A stretch of 64,000 nucleotides of DNA from Bacteroidales bacterium (GTDB lineage Bacteria > Bacteroidota > Bacteroidia > Bacteroidales > Marinilabiliaceae): positions 372,001 through 436,000 of the forward strand of contig QKJP01000048.1 in the NCBI GenBank assembly GCA_003249255.1, in the 5' to 3' direction. The notes beneath the pieces were generated by a model. It saw only the letters and a list, made by a program, of their open reading frames with translations. It was not told where the DNA came from and did no database searches. Below are positions 17,778 through 27,715 of the stretch, piece after piece. A program made the position numbers and the translations under genes. Position 1 is the stretch's first letter; each line of letters begins with the position of its first letter.

Positions 17778-18806
17778 CTATTTTAAGCTTTGAATTTCTT
17801 TTGTTAACGTTTCAAGTTGGATTTTCAATTCCGGAAGTCTTCTAAACACCACATAACTGCGGTTAAACTGGTGAATATCCATCGCAGGGCTGCCTAATAG
17901 TGTTGCACCATCTTTTACATTCTTGATGATTCCGGCTTGAGCTCCTATTCTCACTTTATCTCCAATTTTTAAGTGACCAGCAACACCTATTTGCCCACCA
18001 AACATGCAGTAGTTTCCAATTTTGGTAGATCCGGCAATGGCAGTTCCTGCGGCCATTACAGTACTTTCTCCGATCTCTACATTATGGGCTATTTGGATCA
18101 GATTATCCAATTTAGCACCGGCTTTTATGGTTGTAGATCCCATTGTTGCTCTATCAATGGTCGTATTGGCTCCAATTTCCACATGATCTTCGATCACTAC
18201 ATTACCTATTTGAGCAATCTTTTTGTACTGATTGTTTTCATCCGGAGCAAAACCAAAACCATCACTTCCAATTACTGCTCCGGCATGTATCATACAGTTA
18301 GCACCAATCTTACAGTTCTTATAGACTTTTACGCCTGAATATATCACTGTATTATCAGCAACTTTAACATTGTCACCTAAATACACATGTGGATAAATTT
18401 TAACATTGTCTCCAATGGTCACATTTTCGCCGATGTAAGCAAATGCACCTACATACACAAAATCTCCTAATTGAGCGGTTTTATCGATGAACGATGGATC
18501 CTCAATTCCTGTTTTTTGAGGCTGGGATTGCTCATACATTTCCATCAACTGAGCCAGTGATTCATAAGCATTCGCAACTCTAATTAAAGTCGCCTTCACT
18601 TCTTGCTCGGCTTCAAATGAATCATTAACAATAACAACATCTGCCTTGGTAGTGTATATATACTGTGTATATTTTGGGTTTGCCAAAAATGTTAATGTCT
18701 CAGGTTTCCCATCTTCAATTTTTGAAACATTTTTCACAATAGCTTCAGGATTCCCTTCTACTTTTCCATTTAATAATTCAGCAATCTGTTCTGCAGTAAA
18801 CTTCAT
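17778..18806 (-). CDS. lpxD: UDP-3-O-(3-hydroxyacyl)glucosamine N-acyltransferase
   Basis: The enzyme adds the second hydroxyacyl chain, to the amine exposed by LpxC. The protein is 342 residues. A small uridine-binding N-terminal domain (about 1-100) is followed by a left-handed beta helix of hexapeptides (about 105-300, for example [19 protein letters not shown]) and a C-terminal helix. The block [25 protein letters not shown] is the conserved LpxD region, and the catalytic His is expected in [10 protein letters not shown]. It is first in the lpxD-lpxC/fabZ-lpxA run. Confidence 0.96.
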   Translation of the reverse strand: MKFTAEQIAELLNGKVEGNPEAIVKNVSKIEDGKPETLTFLANPKYTQYIYTTKADVVIVNDSFEAEQEVKATLIRVANAYESLAQLMEMYEQSQPQKTGIEDPSFIDKTAQLGDFVYVGAFAYIGENVTIGDNVKIYPHVYLGDNVKVADNTVIYSGVKVYKNCKIGANCMIHAGAVIGSDGFGFAPDENNQYKKIAQIGNVVIEDHVEIGANTTIDRATMGSTTIKAGAKLDNLIQIAHNVEIGESTVMAAGTAIAGSTKIGNYCMFGGQIGVAGHLKIGDKVRIGAQAGIIKNVKDGATLLGSPAMDIHQFNRSYVVFRRLPELKIQLETLTKEIQSLK

Positions 18807-18904
18807 TCTTACAATTATTTAACACTACCTAACCCAATGATCCACAATTCAATCAGCAATTAAATCAGTCAAATAGTCTTTAGGTTCTAAACAAAAAACT
18901 CGTG

Positions 18905-18933
18905 CAAAAGTAGTAAATATTAATCAATATCAA
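18905..18933 (-). promoter_or_regulatory. Bacteroidota-type promoter for the lpxD operon
   Basis: On the minus strand TTG, 18 nt, TACTTTTG matches the -33/-7 pattern. The start point would be near 18898, leaving a leader of about 90 nt before lpxD. Confidence 0.5.
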
Positions 18934-19076
18934 TACTTTTCATTTTTTTAGCCCAGGGAAATCACATTCTAAATACATACCTATATTTAGTGACGCACAA
19001 AAAAAATCTTGCATCACCACTTCCTTTACCGAAGATTAACATTTAAATAACAATCCATCATTACAGGTCACACGAC

Positions 19077-20315
19077 TTATTCAAGTCCTTTAGGATAGCA
19101 CAAATAATATTTCAACACAGTCTTACCTAATGCAGACAAATCGAGCATATCAGATGCCTCGGATATATCTTTTATTTCATCCTCTTTAAATCGAATATGA
19201 ATTCGGTCATCTTTTACATTATAAGCATTAATAGCAATGGTGTCAGCAAACACAAAATAAGAAAGCTCTTCTTCACTCCTCAATCCATACTCTCTCAGCA
19301 CTTTAGTTTTAATCTCGATAATTCTATCTGCTGGAATGGGGTCTCGGGTAATTTCAATTCGATATAAGCTACGATTTATAAAACTGGCAGATAATGTAGC
19401 CAATATTTTATCAGGATGAACAGTCCACGCCTTGATTGAACTCATGATATCATCATCATCCATTAATGCAAAGTACTCTAAAACACGCTCATCACCTTCA
19501 AACTCTTCAATTCCCGGTTGATGTTTTAAAAAGTACAAAAAATTAGCTGGCGCAAACAACTCATGCCCGGATTGCACCAAGGTTCTAGCTCGCTGCATAA
19601 TTTTTATAAGCATTTGCTCTGCCGACAATGCTGTTTTATGCAAGTAAACCTGCCAATACATTAGCCGCCTGGCGACCAAGAACTTCTCAATGGAGTAAAT
19701 CCCTTTAGCCTCTACCACTAAATGATCATCATAAACATCAAGCATTTTAATGATTCGATCCGAACCGATCATTCCCTCGGTAACACCTGAGAAAAAACTA
19801 TCTCTCCTGAGATAATCCAACCGATCCATATCTAACTGGCTACTTACCAATTGATGTAAAAATTTCTTTTTATACTCATTTTTAAAAATTGAAATCGCCA
19901 TATCAAGCCGGCCATTCATATCCTTATTTATTCGCTGCATAAAAAACAAGGAAATATCTTCATGAGAAATATTACTAATTAAGGTACTTTCCAAAACATG
20001 ACTAAATGGGCCATGGCCAATATCGTGTAATAATATAGCAGCATGAACTGCTTCTGATTCTTCCTCAGTAATCTCTTGACCTTTACTTCTAAGAGTTTCT
20101 ACTGCCGATGACATTAAATGCATAGCACCTAAAGCATGCTGAAAACGCGTATGCATTGCTCCCGGATAAACGATATGGGTCATCCCCAATTGTTTCACTC
20201 GACGCAAACGCTGAAAACTCGGATGCTGAATGATATCATAGAGAAAATCAAACGGCACCTTTATAAATCCATAAACAGGATCATTAATGATCTTTTTCTT
20301 GTTTAATGTGGGCAT
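19077..20315 (-). CDS. HD domain phosphohydrolase
   Basis: This 412-residue cytosolic protein has an N-terminal HD domain. His and His-Asp metal ligands are seen in HTRFQHALGAMHL (about 55-68) and LLHDIGHGPFSHVLE (about 93-108), and the closing Asp in SQLDMDRLDYLRRDS (about 158-172). These are the features of the dGTPase/SAMHD1-like branch, which hydrolyses nucleotides. Whether this one uses dNTPs is unknown. It lies just upstream of lpxD on the same strand with a 270-nt gap. This neighbourhood is common in the Bacteroidota. Confidence 0.88.
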   Translation of the reverse strand: MPTLNKKKIINDPVYGFIKVPFDFLYDIIQHPSFQRLRRVKQLGMTHIVYPGAMHTRFQHALGAMHLMSSAVETLRSKGQEITEEESEAVHAAILLHDIGHGPFSHVLESTLISNISHEDISLFFMQRINKDMNGRLDMAISIFKNEYKKKFLHQLVSSQLDMDRLDYLRRDSFFSGVTEGMIGSDRIIKMLDVYDDHLVVEAKGIYSIEKFLVARRLMYWQVYLHKTALSAEQMLIKIMQRARTLVQSGHELFAPANFLYFLKHQPGIEEFEGDERVLEYFALMDDDDIMSSIKAWTVHPDKILATLSASFINRSLYRIEITRDPIPADRIIEIKTKVLREYGLRSEEELSYFVFADTIAINAYNVKDDRIHIRFKEDEIKDISEASDMLDLSALGKTVLKYYLCYPKGLE

Positions 20316-20444
20316 CCTCTTAATATTTGATCATCAGAACAATTATGCGAAGGCAAATTAAGCAATATTACACAAGACTTAGCATAATATTCATCCTACA
20401 TTATTAATAAATTCTACTAAAGTAAATTAAGCCATCATAAGTGG

Positions 20445-20475
20445 TTGCTTATTTATCGGATAAATACTATCTTTG
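20445..20475 (+). promoter_or_regulatory. Promoter of the rimP-nusA-infB operon
   Basis: TTG at 20445-20447, 20 nt, then TATCTTTG at 20468-20475 match the Bacteroidota consensus. Transcription would begin near 20482, giving a leader of about 60 nt that contains the hairpin at 20501-20523. Confidence 0.6.
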
Positions 20476-20500
20476 CAGCGGTTTTTACTAATTAGGGTGT

Positions 20501-20530
20501 TAGGGGACGCGTGTAGTCCCCTATTTTATT
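20501..20530 (+). terminator. Terminator-like hairpin in the rimP leader (possible attenuator)
   Basis: TAGGGGAC (20501-20508) pairs perfectly with GTCCCCTA (20516-20523) around a 7-nt loop, followed by TTTTATT. It lies between the predicted promoter and the rimP start at 20544, so part of the transcripts could stop here before any gene is read. In Escherichia coli the same operon is controlled in its leader and by NusA. That a similar control acts here is inference. Confidence 0.6.
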
Positions 20531-20543
20531 AGAGTTACGGCAG

Positions 20544-21008
20544 ATGATTACAGTATCTACGATTAAAAGCATAATTAACGACAGGCTTACCGAAAATGAT
20601 GCCTACATTGTTGAAATAAGCATTAAGCCCGGCAACAACATTTATGTTGAAATCGATAGCTTCAATGGAATACCAATTAGTTATTGCATTGAAATTAGCC
20701 GTCTAATAGAAGGAAGCTTAGACAGGGATCAAGAAGATTTCGAGTTGCAAGTAGCTTCTGCAGGAATTGGTCAGCCTTTCAAGGTCATTCAACAATTCCA
20801 CAAGTACCTGAATAAAGAAGTTGAGGTGCTTCAGGCTGATGGAAAAAAAGCAATTGGAATTCTGACAAAAGTAGGTGACAATGGTTTTGAAATCAGCGTT
20901 GAAGAAAAAGTAAAAACAGAAGGCAAGAAGAAAAAAGAATTACAAACCAGGCAACTTGGTTATAAGTTCGATGAAGTTAAACAGGTAAAAGACATTATAT
21001 CTTTCTAA
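20544..21008 (+). CDS. rimP: Ribosome maturation factor RimP
   Basis: This 154-residue protein helps late assembly of the 30S subunit. The N-terminal alpha/beta domain (about 1-80) carries the conserved block ISYCIEISRLIEGSLDRDQEDFELQVASAGIGQPF, and a C-terminal SH3-like domain follows (about 85-154). It is first in the rimP-nusA-infB operon, the standard order in bacteria, and nusA starts 13 nt after its stop. Confidence 0.93.
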   Translation: MITVSTIKSIINDRLTENDAYIVEISIKPGNNIYVEIDSFNGIPISYCIEISRLIEGSLDRDQEDFELQVASAGIGQPFKVIQQFHKYLNKEVEVLQADGKKAIGILTKVGDNGFEISVEEKVKTEGKKKKELQTRQLGYKFDEVKQVKDIISF

Positions 21009-21021
21009 ATCATTCCTTACC

Positions 21022-22257
21022 ATGGAAAATATAAATTTGATAGATACGTTCTCGGAGTTTAAAGAACTAAAAAGTATTGATCGTGCAACCATGATCAACG
21101 TGTTAGAAGATGCTTTTCGCAGCGTATTAGTTAAGCGTTTTGGTACTGATGAGAACTTTGACGTTATCATTAACGATGACAAAGGTGACTTTGAAATCTG
21201 GCGTAACAGAGAGGTTGTTGCGGATGAAGATTTAGAAGATGAAAACCTTCAAATATCACTTTCTGATGCAAAAAAGATTGACAACGACTATGAATTAGGT
21301 GAAGAAGTTACTGACGAGGTAAAATTCATTGATTTTGGTAGAAGAGCAATTTTAAGTTTACGTCAAAATCTATCGGCACGCATACTTGAATTAGAAAAAG
21401 ATAACATTTACCACAAATACAAAGAGCGCATTGGAGAAATTGTTACCGGTGAAGTGTATCAAATATGGAAAAGAGAGATTCTTATCATTGATGACGAAGG
21501 TAACGAACTGATTTTACCAAAGATCGAACAAATCCCTTCTGACTTTTTCAGAAAAGGAGATTCTGTACGTGCTGTTGTAATTAGAGTTGAAATTAGAAAT
21601 AACAACCCTCTAATTATCCTTTCAAGAACATCGCCTGTATTCCTTGAAAGATTATTTGAATTAGAGGTGCCTGAAATTTTTGATGGCCTGATCACCATTA
21701 AAAAGATCGTTCGTGTTCCTGGAGAAAGAGCAAAAGTAGCTGTTGAATCTTATGATGACCGCATTGACCCAGTTGGTGCATGTGTGGGAATGAAAGGTTC
21801 GCGTATACACGGTATTGTAAGAGAGTTGAAAAACGAGAACATAGACGTTATCAACTACACAGCCAACACTCAGCTATTTATCCAGAGAGCATTAAACCCG
21901 GCAAAAATCATAAATATCAAACTAATAGAAGAAACGAAAAAAGCAGAGGTTTATTTAAAACCAGAAGAAGTTTCATTAGCTATTGGTAAAGGTGGTTTAA
22001 ATATCCGATTAGCAGGACAACTTTGCGGATACGAAATTGATGTTTACCGTGATATGGATGAAGATGATGAAGATGTAGGCATTGACGAATTTGCAGATGA
22101 AATCGAAAGCTGGATTATCGATGAATTTAAAGCAATCGGTTGTGATACAGCAAAATCAATTCTTGACTTATCAGTAGAGGATTTAGTCAAACGTACTGAT
22201 TTGGAAGAAGAAACTATTAAAGAGGTTCGCAATATCTTAAGTGCTGAATTTGAATAA
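21022..22257 (+). CDS. nusA: Transcription termination/antitermination factor NusA
   Basis: NusA binds RNA polymerase and modulates pausing, termination and antitermination. The 411-residue protein has an N-terminal polymerase-binding domain (about 1-125), an S1 domain (about 135-200, GEIVTGEVYQIWKREILIID) and two KH domains (about 205-345, with VGACVGMKGSRIHGIVREL and SLAIGKGGLNIRLAGQL). A short acidic C-terminal part with a helix-hairpin motif ends the protein. It lacks the long tandem acidic repeats of the Escherichia coli protein. It may regulate its own operon through the leader hairpin. Confidence 0.97.
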   Translation: MENINLIDTFSEFKELKSIDRATMINVLEDAFRSVLVKRFGTDENFDVIINDDKGDFEIWRNREVVADEDLEDENLQISLSDAKKIDNDYELGEEVTDEVKFIDFGRRAILSLRQNLSARILELEKDNIYHKYKERIGEIVTGEVYQIWKREILIIDDEGNELILPKIEQIPSDFFRKGDSVRAVVIRVEIRNNNPLIILSRTSPVFLERLFELEVPEIFDGLITIKKIVRVPGERAKVAVESYDDRIDPVGACVGMKGSRIHGIVRELKNENIDVINYTANTQLFIQRALNPAKIINIKLIEETKKAEVYLKPEEVSLAIGKGGLNIRLAGQLCGYEIDVYRDMDEDDEDVGIDEFADEIESWIIDEFKAIGCDTAKSILDLSVEDLVKRTDLEEETIKEVRNILSAEFE

Positions 22258-22326
22258 TTCACTTATATTTGCCCTCAATTTGTGTCCTGACTGGAATTTT
22301 TAGAAACAAAAAGATTAGTCCTTTAT

Positions 22327-25161
22327 ATGGCAGTTGGAAAAAGACTTAGTAAAGTAGCTAGAGAATTTAATGTAGGAATTTCTACAATTGTAGACTTCCT
22401 ACATCAAAAAGGGTTTGATATTGAATCAAATCCAAACACGAAAGTGTCACAAGAAATGTATTCGTTTTTAGAAGGCGAATACAAAGGTGACTCTAAGGTT
22501 AAGAAAGAATCTGAAAAGTTAGCAAAACTGAAAGATCACTCTAAAAAAGAATCTATTTCAATAGATGACTTAAGTGGAGATTCTGACAAAAAAGAGACTA
22601 AAGACGACGTTGCTAAAAGAGAGATTAAGTCAGATGTTGAGCTAAAGGTGGTCGGGAAAATTGACCTGGAAAAACCAAAGGCAAAAAAACAAGAACCGAA
22701 AATGGAAACTAAAGCTCAACCAAAAGAAGAGCCCAAAACGGAACCTAAACCTCAAGCAAAGGTTGAAGAACCTAAAAAAGAAAAGCCTAAAAAAGTGGCT
22801 GAACACATACCAACTAAAGTTGATCAAGTTGGAGAGGACTTAAAGGTGGTCGGGAAAATCGACCTTAATACCCCTAAAAAAGAAGCTTCTCCTCAGCAAA
22901 CAAAGCCTGTTCAAAAGGTCAACTTTATTAAAGAAGAGCCTAAAAAAGAAGCTCCGAAAACTACTGAACCAGTAAAAAAGGACAGTGACCTCTTCAAACC
23001 AACTGAAGTAAAAAAACTTTCAGGTCCAACGGTGATTGGTAAAATTGAATTACCGGTTGAAAATAAAAGTTCGGACAAGGGTAAAAATGACAATAAGCGC
23101 AAGAAGCGTAAGCGCATTAAGAAAGAAAAAGTCAATATCACTGAGAAGACAACTCAACAAACACCAAGTGCAAAACCAGGAGAAGCCGGCACTGACAACA
23201 AACGCAAAGAAAGGAAACAACGTCCTCCAAAAGTTAAAAAACGCCCAGTTAAAGCGGAGGTTAGTGAAGAGGATGTTCAAAAGCAAATTAAAGACACCTT
23301 AGCTCGCTTAACTTCAAAAGGCAAGAGTAAAGGTTCAAAACACCGTCGTGAGAAGCGCGAAATACAATCGCTGCGTGCTGAAGCGGAAATGGAAAAACTG
23401 GAACAAGAAAAGTCTATCCTTAAAGTTACTGAGTTCGTTACTGCGAACGAATTAGCTAACATGATGGAGGTTCCTGTTAATCAAATTATCTCTACTTGTA
23501 TGAGTTTAGGTATGTTCGTTTCGATTAACCAGCGATTAGATGCAGAGACATTAGCCTTAGTAGCTGAAGAATTTGGTTTTAGTGTTGAATTCGTAAGCGC
23601 AGAAGTTTCTGAAGCCATTCAGGAGGAAGAAGATAAAGAGGAAGATTTAAAATATCGTCCACCAATTATTACAGTAATGGGTCACGTAGACCATGGTAAA
23701 ACATCTCTACTGGATTACATTCGTAAAGCAAACGTTATTGCCGGTGAGGCCGGAGGTATTACGCAGCACATTGGTGCATATAACGTACAATTAGAGGATG
23801 GTCGTCAGATCGCTTTCTTAGATACACCTGGTCACGAAGCCTTTACAGCGATGCGTGCCCGTGGTGCACAAATCACCGATATTGCAATTATTATTGTTGC
23901 AGCTGATGATGATGTGATGCCACAAACCAAAGAGGCAATTAACCATGCTACTGCAGCCGGTGTGCCAATTGTATTCGCAATCAACAAGATTGACAAAGCA
24001 GGTGCTAATCCGGATAGAATTCGTGAGCAACTTGCTACAATGAACTACTTAGTAGAAGACTGGGGTGGTAAATACCAGTGTCAGGAAATTTCTGCTAAAA
24101 ACGGAATCAACATTGATGACCTGTTAGAGAAAGTATTACTTGAAGCCGAATTATTAGAGCTAAAAGCTAATCCAAACAAACGTGCAGTTGGTACTGTAAT
24201 TGAATCTACCCTTGATAAAGGTCGTGGTTATGTCACAACTGTAATGGTTCAATCGGGTACAATGCGCGTTGGAGACATGATGCTTGCCGGTTCACACTTT
24301 GGTCACGTGAAAGCAATGTTTAACGAGCGTAACCAAAAAGTGGAAAGTGCTGGCCCTTCAGAACCTGTATTAATGCTAGGTTTAAATGGAGCACCTCAGG
24401 CAGGTGAACGTTTCAACATAATGGAAGACGAGCGTGAAGCCAAAGACATTGCCAACAAACGCGAGCAATTACAACGTGAACAAGGAATGCGTACGAAGAA
24501 ACACATTACTCTTGATGAAATTGGTCGTCGTATAGCAATTGGAAACTTCCAAGAGCTTAATGTAATTGTGAAAGGTGATGTGGATGGATCAATTGAGGCA
24601 TTATCTGACTCATTAATTAAGCTTTCTACCGAAGAAATTCAAGTGAATGTAATTCACAAAGCTGTAGGTGCGATTTCAGAATCAGACATTATGCTTGCAG
24701 CTGCATCAAACGCCATTGTAATTGGTTTCCAGGTTCGTCCTTCAGCTGCTGCTAAACGAATTGCAGAACAAGAAGAGATCGACATCAGACTATACTCTAT
24801 CATTTACGATGCAATTGAAGAGCTTAAATCCGCAATGGAAGGTATGTTATCACCTGAAATTAAAGAACAAGTTGTTGCTACCATCGAGATTAGAGAAACA
24901 TTCAACATTTCGAAAGTTGGTACCATTGCAGGATGTATGGTTAAAGAAGGTAAGGTTAAACGTAACAACAAGATTCGCATCATTCGCGATGGTATTGTAA
25001 TCCATACCGGAGAACTGGGTTCTCTTAAACGATACAAGGATGATGTTAAAGAAGTTGCATTTGGTTACGAATGTGGTCTAAACATTGAAAAGTTCGATGC
25101 TATTGAAGTAGGTGACTTAATCGAAGCCTTTGAAGAAGTAGAAGTAAGTAGAAAACTTTAA
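22327..25161 (+). CDS. infB: Translation initiation factor IF-2
   Basis: IF-2 is the GTPase that brings initiator tRNA to the ribosome. The product is 944 residues. A long, Lys/Glu/Pro-rich, low-complexity N-terminal region (about 50-360) contains three copies of a short motif (LKVVGKIDL twice, VIGKIEL once). A conserved IF2N domain (about 365-425) follows, then the GTPase domain (G1 GHVDHGKT at about 451, G3 DTPGHE, G4 NKID) and domains II, III and C2. It starts 69 nt after nusA. A TATATTTG element at 22264-22271 could be an internal promoter, but no -33 box supports it. A terminator follows 18 nt after the stop. Confidence 0.97.
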   Translation: MAVGKRLSKVAREFNVGISTIVDFLHQKGFDIESNPNTKVSQEMYSFLEGEYKGDSKVKKESEKLAKLKDHSKKESISIDDLSGDSDKKETKDDVAKREIKSDVELKVVGKIDLEKPKAKKQEPKMETKAQPKEEPKTEPKPQAKVEEPKKEKPKKVAEHIPTKVDQVGEDLKVVGKIDLNTPKKEASPQQTKPVQKVNFIKEEPKKEAPKTTEPVKKDSDLFKPTEVKKLSGPTVIGKIELPVENKSSDKGKNDNKRKKRKRIKKEKVNITEKTTQQTPSAKPGEAGTDNKRKERKQRPPKVKKRPVKAEVSEEDVQKQIKDTLARLTSKGKSKGSKHRREKREIQSLRAEAEMEKLEQEKSILKVTEFVTANELANMMEVPVNQIISTCMSLGMFVSINQRLDAETLALVAEEFGFSVEFVSAEVSEAIQEEEDKEEDLKYRPPIITVMGHVDHGKTSLLDYIRKANVIAGEAGGITQHIGAYNVQLEDGRQIAFLDTPGHEAFTAMRARGAQITDIAIIIVAADDDVMPQTKEAINHATAAGVPIVFAINKIDKAGANPDRIREQLATMNYLVEDWGGKYQCQEISAKNGINIDDLLEKVLLEAELLELKANPNKRAVGTVIESTLDKGRGYVTTVMVQSGTMRVGDMMLAGSHFGHVKAMFNERNQKVESAGPSEPVLMLGLNGAPQAGERFNIMEDEREAKDIANKREQLQREQGMRTKKHITLDEIGRRIAIGNFQELNVIVKGDVDGSIEALSDSLIKLSTEEIQVNVIHKAVGAISESDIMLAAASNAIVIGFQVRPSAAAKRIAEQEEIDIRLYSIIYDAIEELKSAMEGMLSPEIKEQVVATIEIRETFNISKVGTIAGCMVKEGKVKRNNKIRIIRDGIVIHTGELGSLKRYKDDVKEVAFGYECGLNIEKFDAIEVGDLIEAFEEVEVSRKL

Positions 25162-25179
25162 TAAGTTACTAATCATATT

Positions 25180-25214
25180 AAAAAGCTATCTCTGTTCTGA
25201 GGTAGCTTTTTTTA
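25180..25214 (+). terminator. Terminator of the rimP-nusA-infB operon
   Basis: AAAAAGCTATCTC pairs with GAGGTAGCTTTTT (one G-U) around a 6-nt loop, followed by a T-run. It lies just after infB. Confidence 0.88.
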
Positions 25215-25282
25215 TACCCATATTATTCTATTTGTACCTACCATTGATGTGTATTATATTACATAACAAGCTATTTATCAAC

Positions 25283-25310
25283 AAAAAAGCCGTAACACTA
25301 ATGCTACGGC
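25283..25310 (-). terminator. Terminator of the RprXY-like two-component operon
   Basis: Read on the minus strand, GCCGTAGC pairs with GTTACGGC (one G-U) around a 6-nt loop and runs into six Ts. It starts 25 nt after the response regulator stop. Confidence 0.85.
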
Positions 25311-25334
25311 CCAAAATATTCTATTTCGCAAAAA

Positions 25335-26018
25335 CTACATAACTAATTTATAACCTTTACCATGCACATTGATAATTTCAACATTCGGCTCATCTTTAAG
25401 GTGCTTACGCAATTTAGTGATGTAAACATCCATACTACGGGCATTAAAATAATTATCATCCACCCAAATGGTTTTTAGGGCAAAATTACGTTCTAATACT
25501 TTATTCGCATTAGTACATAATAACTTTAACAATTCAGACTCTTTAGTGGTTAGTTTAATAACTGAATCACCTTCTACTAACTGTTGTTTTTGAGTATCAA
25601 ATTTAAACTTACCCAATTGATAATTTTCCTGGGCTACATTACCACCACTTGTACGTCGCAAGATTGCTTCTATACGAAACAATAATTCTTCCATACTAAA
25701 TGGTTTGGTTAAATAATCATCAGCTCCTATCTTAAAGCCTTCAAAAATATCTTCTTTGAGCGATTTAGCGGTTAGGAAAATAATAGGAATTTCGGTATTA
25801 ACCATACGGATATCTTTCGCTAAAGAAAAACCGTCTTTTTTAGGCATCATCACATCAAAAATACATAAGTCGTATTTTTTAGACATAAATGCTTTGTAAC
25901 CTTCCTCACCATCAGGCAACAAATCAGTTTCAAATCCCTTAGCTACAAGATACTCACGAAGAAGCATCCCTAAATTCTCATCATCTTCGGTCAGTAGGAT
26001 CTTATATTCTTTTTCCAT
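25335..26018 (-). CDS. rprY: OmpR-family response regulator, RprY-like
   Basis: This 227-residue protein has a receiver domain (about 1-120; acidic pocket Glu11-Asp12-Asp13, phosphoacceptor Asp55 in CIFDVMMPKKDGF, Lys in LTKPFS) and a winged-helix DNA-binding domain (about 130-225, ending VEIINVHGKGYKLVM). The blocks TEDDENLGMLLREYL and FEGFKIGADDYLTKPFSMEELLFRIEAILRR closely resemble RprY of Bacteroides and Porphyromonas. In those genera it is a stress and metabolism regulator. The gene overlaps the 3' end of the histidine kinase gene by 17 nt, so the pair is translationally coupled. Confidence 0.85.
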   Translation of the reverse strand: MEKEYKILLTEDDENLGMLLREYLVAKGFETDLLPDGEEGYKAFMSKKYDLCIFDVMMPKKDGFSLAKDIRMVNTEIPIIFLTAKSLKEDIFEGFKIGADDYLTKPFSMEELLFRIEAILRRTSGGNVAQENYQLGKFKFDTQKQQLVEGDSVIKLTTKESELLKLLCTNANKVLERNFALKTIWVDDNYFNARSMDVYITKLRKHLKDEPNVEIINVHGKGYKLVM

Positions 26019-27567
26019 TTTTTATCGTTTTAAGAGGTAAGAATATGTCAAACTTCGTACCTACATTTAATTCACTTTCAACAGAAATTTGGCCACCGTG
26101 ATCTTCAACTATTTTTTTAACATAGGCTAATCCTAAACCAAATCCTTTTACATCATGTACATTGCCTGTGGGTACTCGGTAAAATTTCTCAAATATTCGA
26201 CGGAGATTATCTTTCGAAATCCCCATTCCATTGTCTTTAACAGAAATGACAATACCATTGTTTTTATTCCAGGTTTTGACATACAAAACCGGTGCACCTT
26301 TACGGTATTTAACGGCATTATCTAATAAGTTATAAATAACATTTGTAAAATGCACTTCATCAGCTAAAACAAGGCTCTTCTTCGCCTCTAAACGTTCAAT
26401 TATTTTACCTTGCTTATTTTCTACTTTTATTCTAAAATTATTGGTAACTGTATGAATCACATCGTTAGCATCTATCTGCTTTAAATTAAAACCGGATTTA
26501 CCCTTTTCAAAGATCGCCATCTGAAGAACTTTTTCTACTTGATAGCTTAAGCGTTTACTTTCATCTTGAATGACGCTTGAAATATGCTGTAAAGTTTTAG
26601 AACTTTTCTCAACACTTCCATCTTTTAGCATTTGTGATGCCAATGAAATTGTTGAAATAGGAGTCTTAAACTCATGGGTCATATTATTAATAAAGTCATT
26701 CTTTATCTGGTCAACGCGTTTTTGTCTTACAATAATTACAATAGTAAATATAGAAGAAAAAATCATAATTAGCATAAAAGCAGCCGATGGAATCACTAAA
26801 CCAAGTGATTCTACAAAAGGATTTGGTTTTTCAAGAAACTGAAGTCTTAAATAATTAGCCTGAAAGTTGATATCATTTGGGAATAATCCTTTTTGATATT
26901 TTTCCGTGGCCAAATCTTCATTATACATTTCTGTTTTGTAAGCCGTTTGCCCTTTGGAGTTAATAATCGCAAATTCATGGGCATAATTTATACCGCGTTC
27001 TTCTAAAGCTCGAAAAAGATGGCTTTGTAACTCAAATGTGTTGATTCTTTTTTCAATGGCCTCATCCTCAAATACATTTTTGATCAAGCCAATGTTATTT
27101 TTATTCATCTGTTGACGGAGTTCCTCCTGAATCGCTTTCATTGTTCCTGCTAATGGATCGGCGGGTTCTAAAAAGCTATGCTTAGCTTGCCCTTGAAAAG
27201 AAAACAACAATGAATCTTGTTTATAGGTCAAAAAGCTATATTCTCCATTCAAATTAATATTCACAGAAATATTAAGGTCTTTAAGAGCTCCTTTGGGAAG
27301 CCCTCCTAACATTTGATTGTATTTATGAATATTTGTTGAAAGAGGTCCGGCAGTATTTTTCTTATTGGCATAAAAACGAAATAAAGAATTCATCTCATCT
27401 TTCTCCAAACGCCCCACCACATCGTCCATTGCCTGACGCACCAATTTATCAAAGTGCTCTTCCTTTAATTTCGTAGCACTCGCAATCCAACTTATTTGTA
27501 TATAAGTTAATCCAACAAGAGAAATGGCAATTACAATTGTTAACCCAAAGATAAATTTCTTACTCAT
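26002..27567 (-). CDS. rprX: Membrane sensor histidine kinase, RprX-like
   Basis: This 521-residue kinase has a first membrane helix (about 6-26), a periplasmic sensor region (about 28-250), a second helix (about 257-281) and the cytoplasmic kinase core. The phosphorylated His298 is in NNMTHEFKTPISTIS. The ATP-binding domain shows the N box (NVIYNLLDNAVKYR), G1 (VKDNGMGIS), F (IFEKFYRVP) and G2 (GFGLGLAYVKKIVEDHGG). The partner regulator overlaps its 3' end. A CAAATTTA (minus-strand TAAATTTG) element at 27572-27579 is only 5 nt from the start, so the transcript may be nearly leaderless or start further up. The signal sensed is unknown. Confidence 0.88.
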   Translation of the reverse strand: MSKKFIFGLTIVIAISLVGLTYIQISWIASATKLKEEHFDKLVRQAMDDVVGRLEKDEMNSLFRFYANKKNTAGPLSTNIHKYNQMLGGLPKGALKDLNISVNINLNGEYSFLTYKQDSLLFSFQGQAKHSFLEPADPLAGTMKAIQEELRQQMNKNNIGLIKNVFEDEAIEKRINTFELQSHLFRALEERGINYAHEFAIINSKGQTAYKTEMYNEDLATEKYQKGLFPNDINFQANYLRLQFLEKPNPFVESLGLVIPSAAFMLIMIFSSIFTIVIIVRQKRVDQIKNDFINNMTHEFKTPISTISLASQMLKDGSVEKSSKTLQHISSVIQDESKRLSYQVEKVLQMAIFEKGKSGFNLKQIDANDVIHTVTNNFRIKVENKQGKIIERLEAKKSLVLADEVHFTNVIYNLLDNAVKYRKGAPVLYVKTWNKNNGIVISVKDNGMGISKDNLRRIFEKFYRVPTGNVHDVKGFGLGLAYVKKIVEDHGGQISVESELNVGTKFDIFLPLKTIKNGKRI

Positions 27568-27715
27568 TCTACAAATTTAAAAGCCATTGACCAATCAGCC
27601 TATGGTTTAACACTAATTAACATGGACTAAATTCATTTAATCCAATGAATTAGAATTTATTTAAAAGACATAAATTCTAAACATCAGTACAAAAATACAG
27701 AAAGTAAATAAGAAT

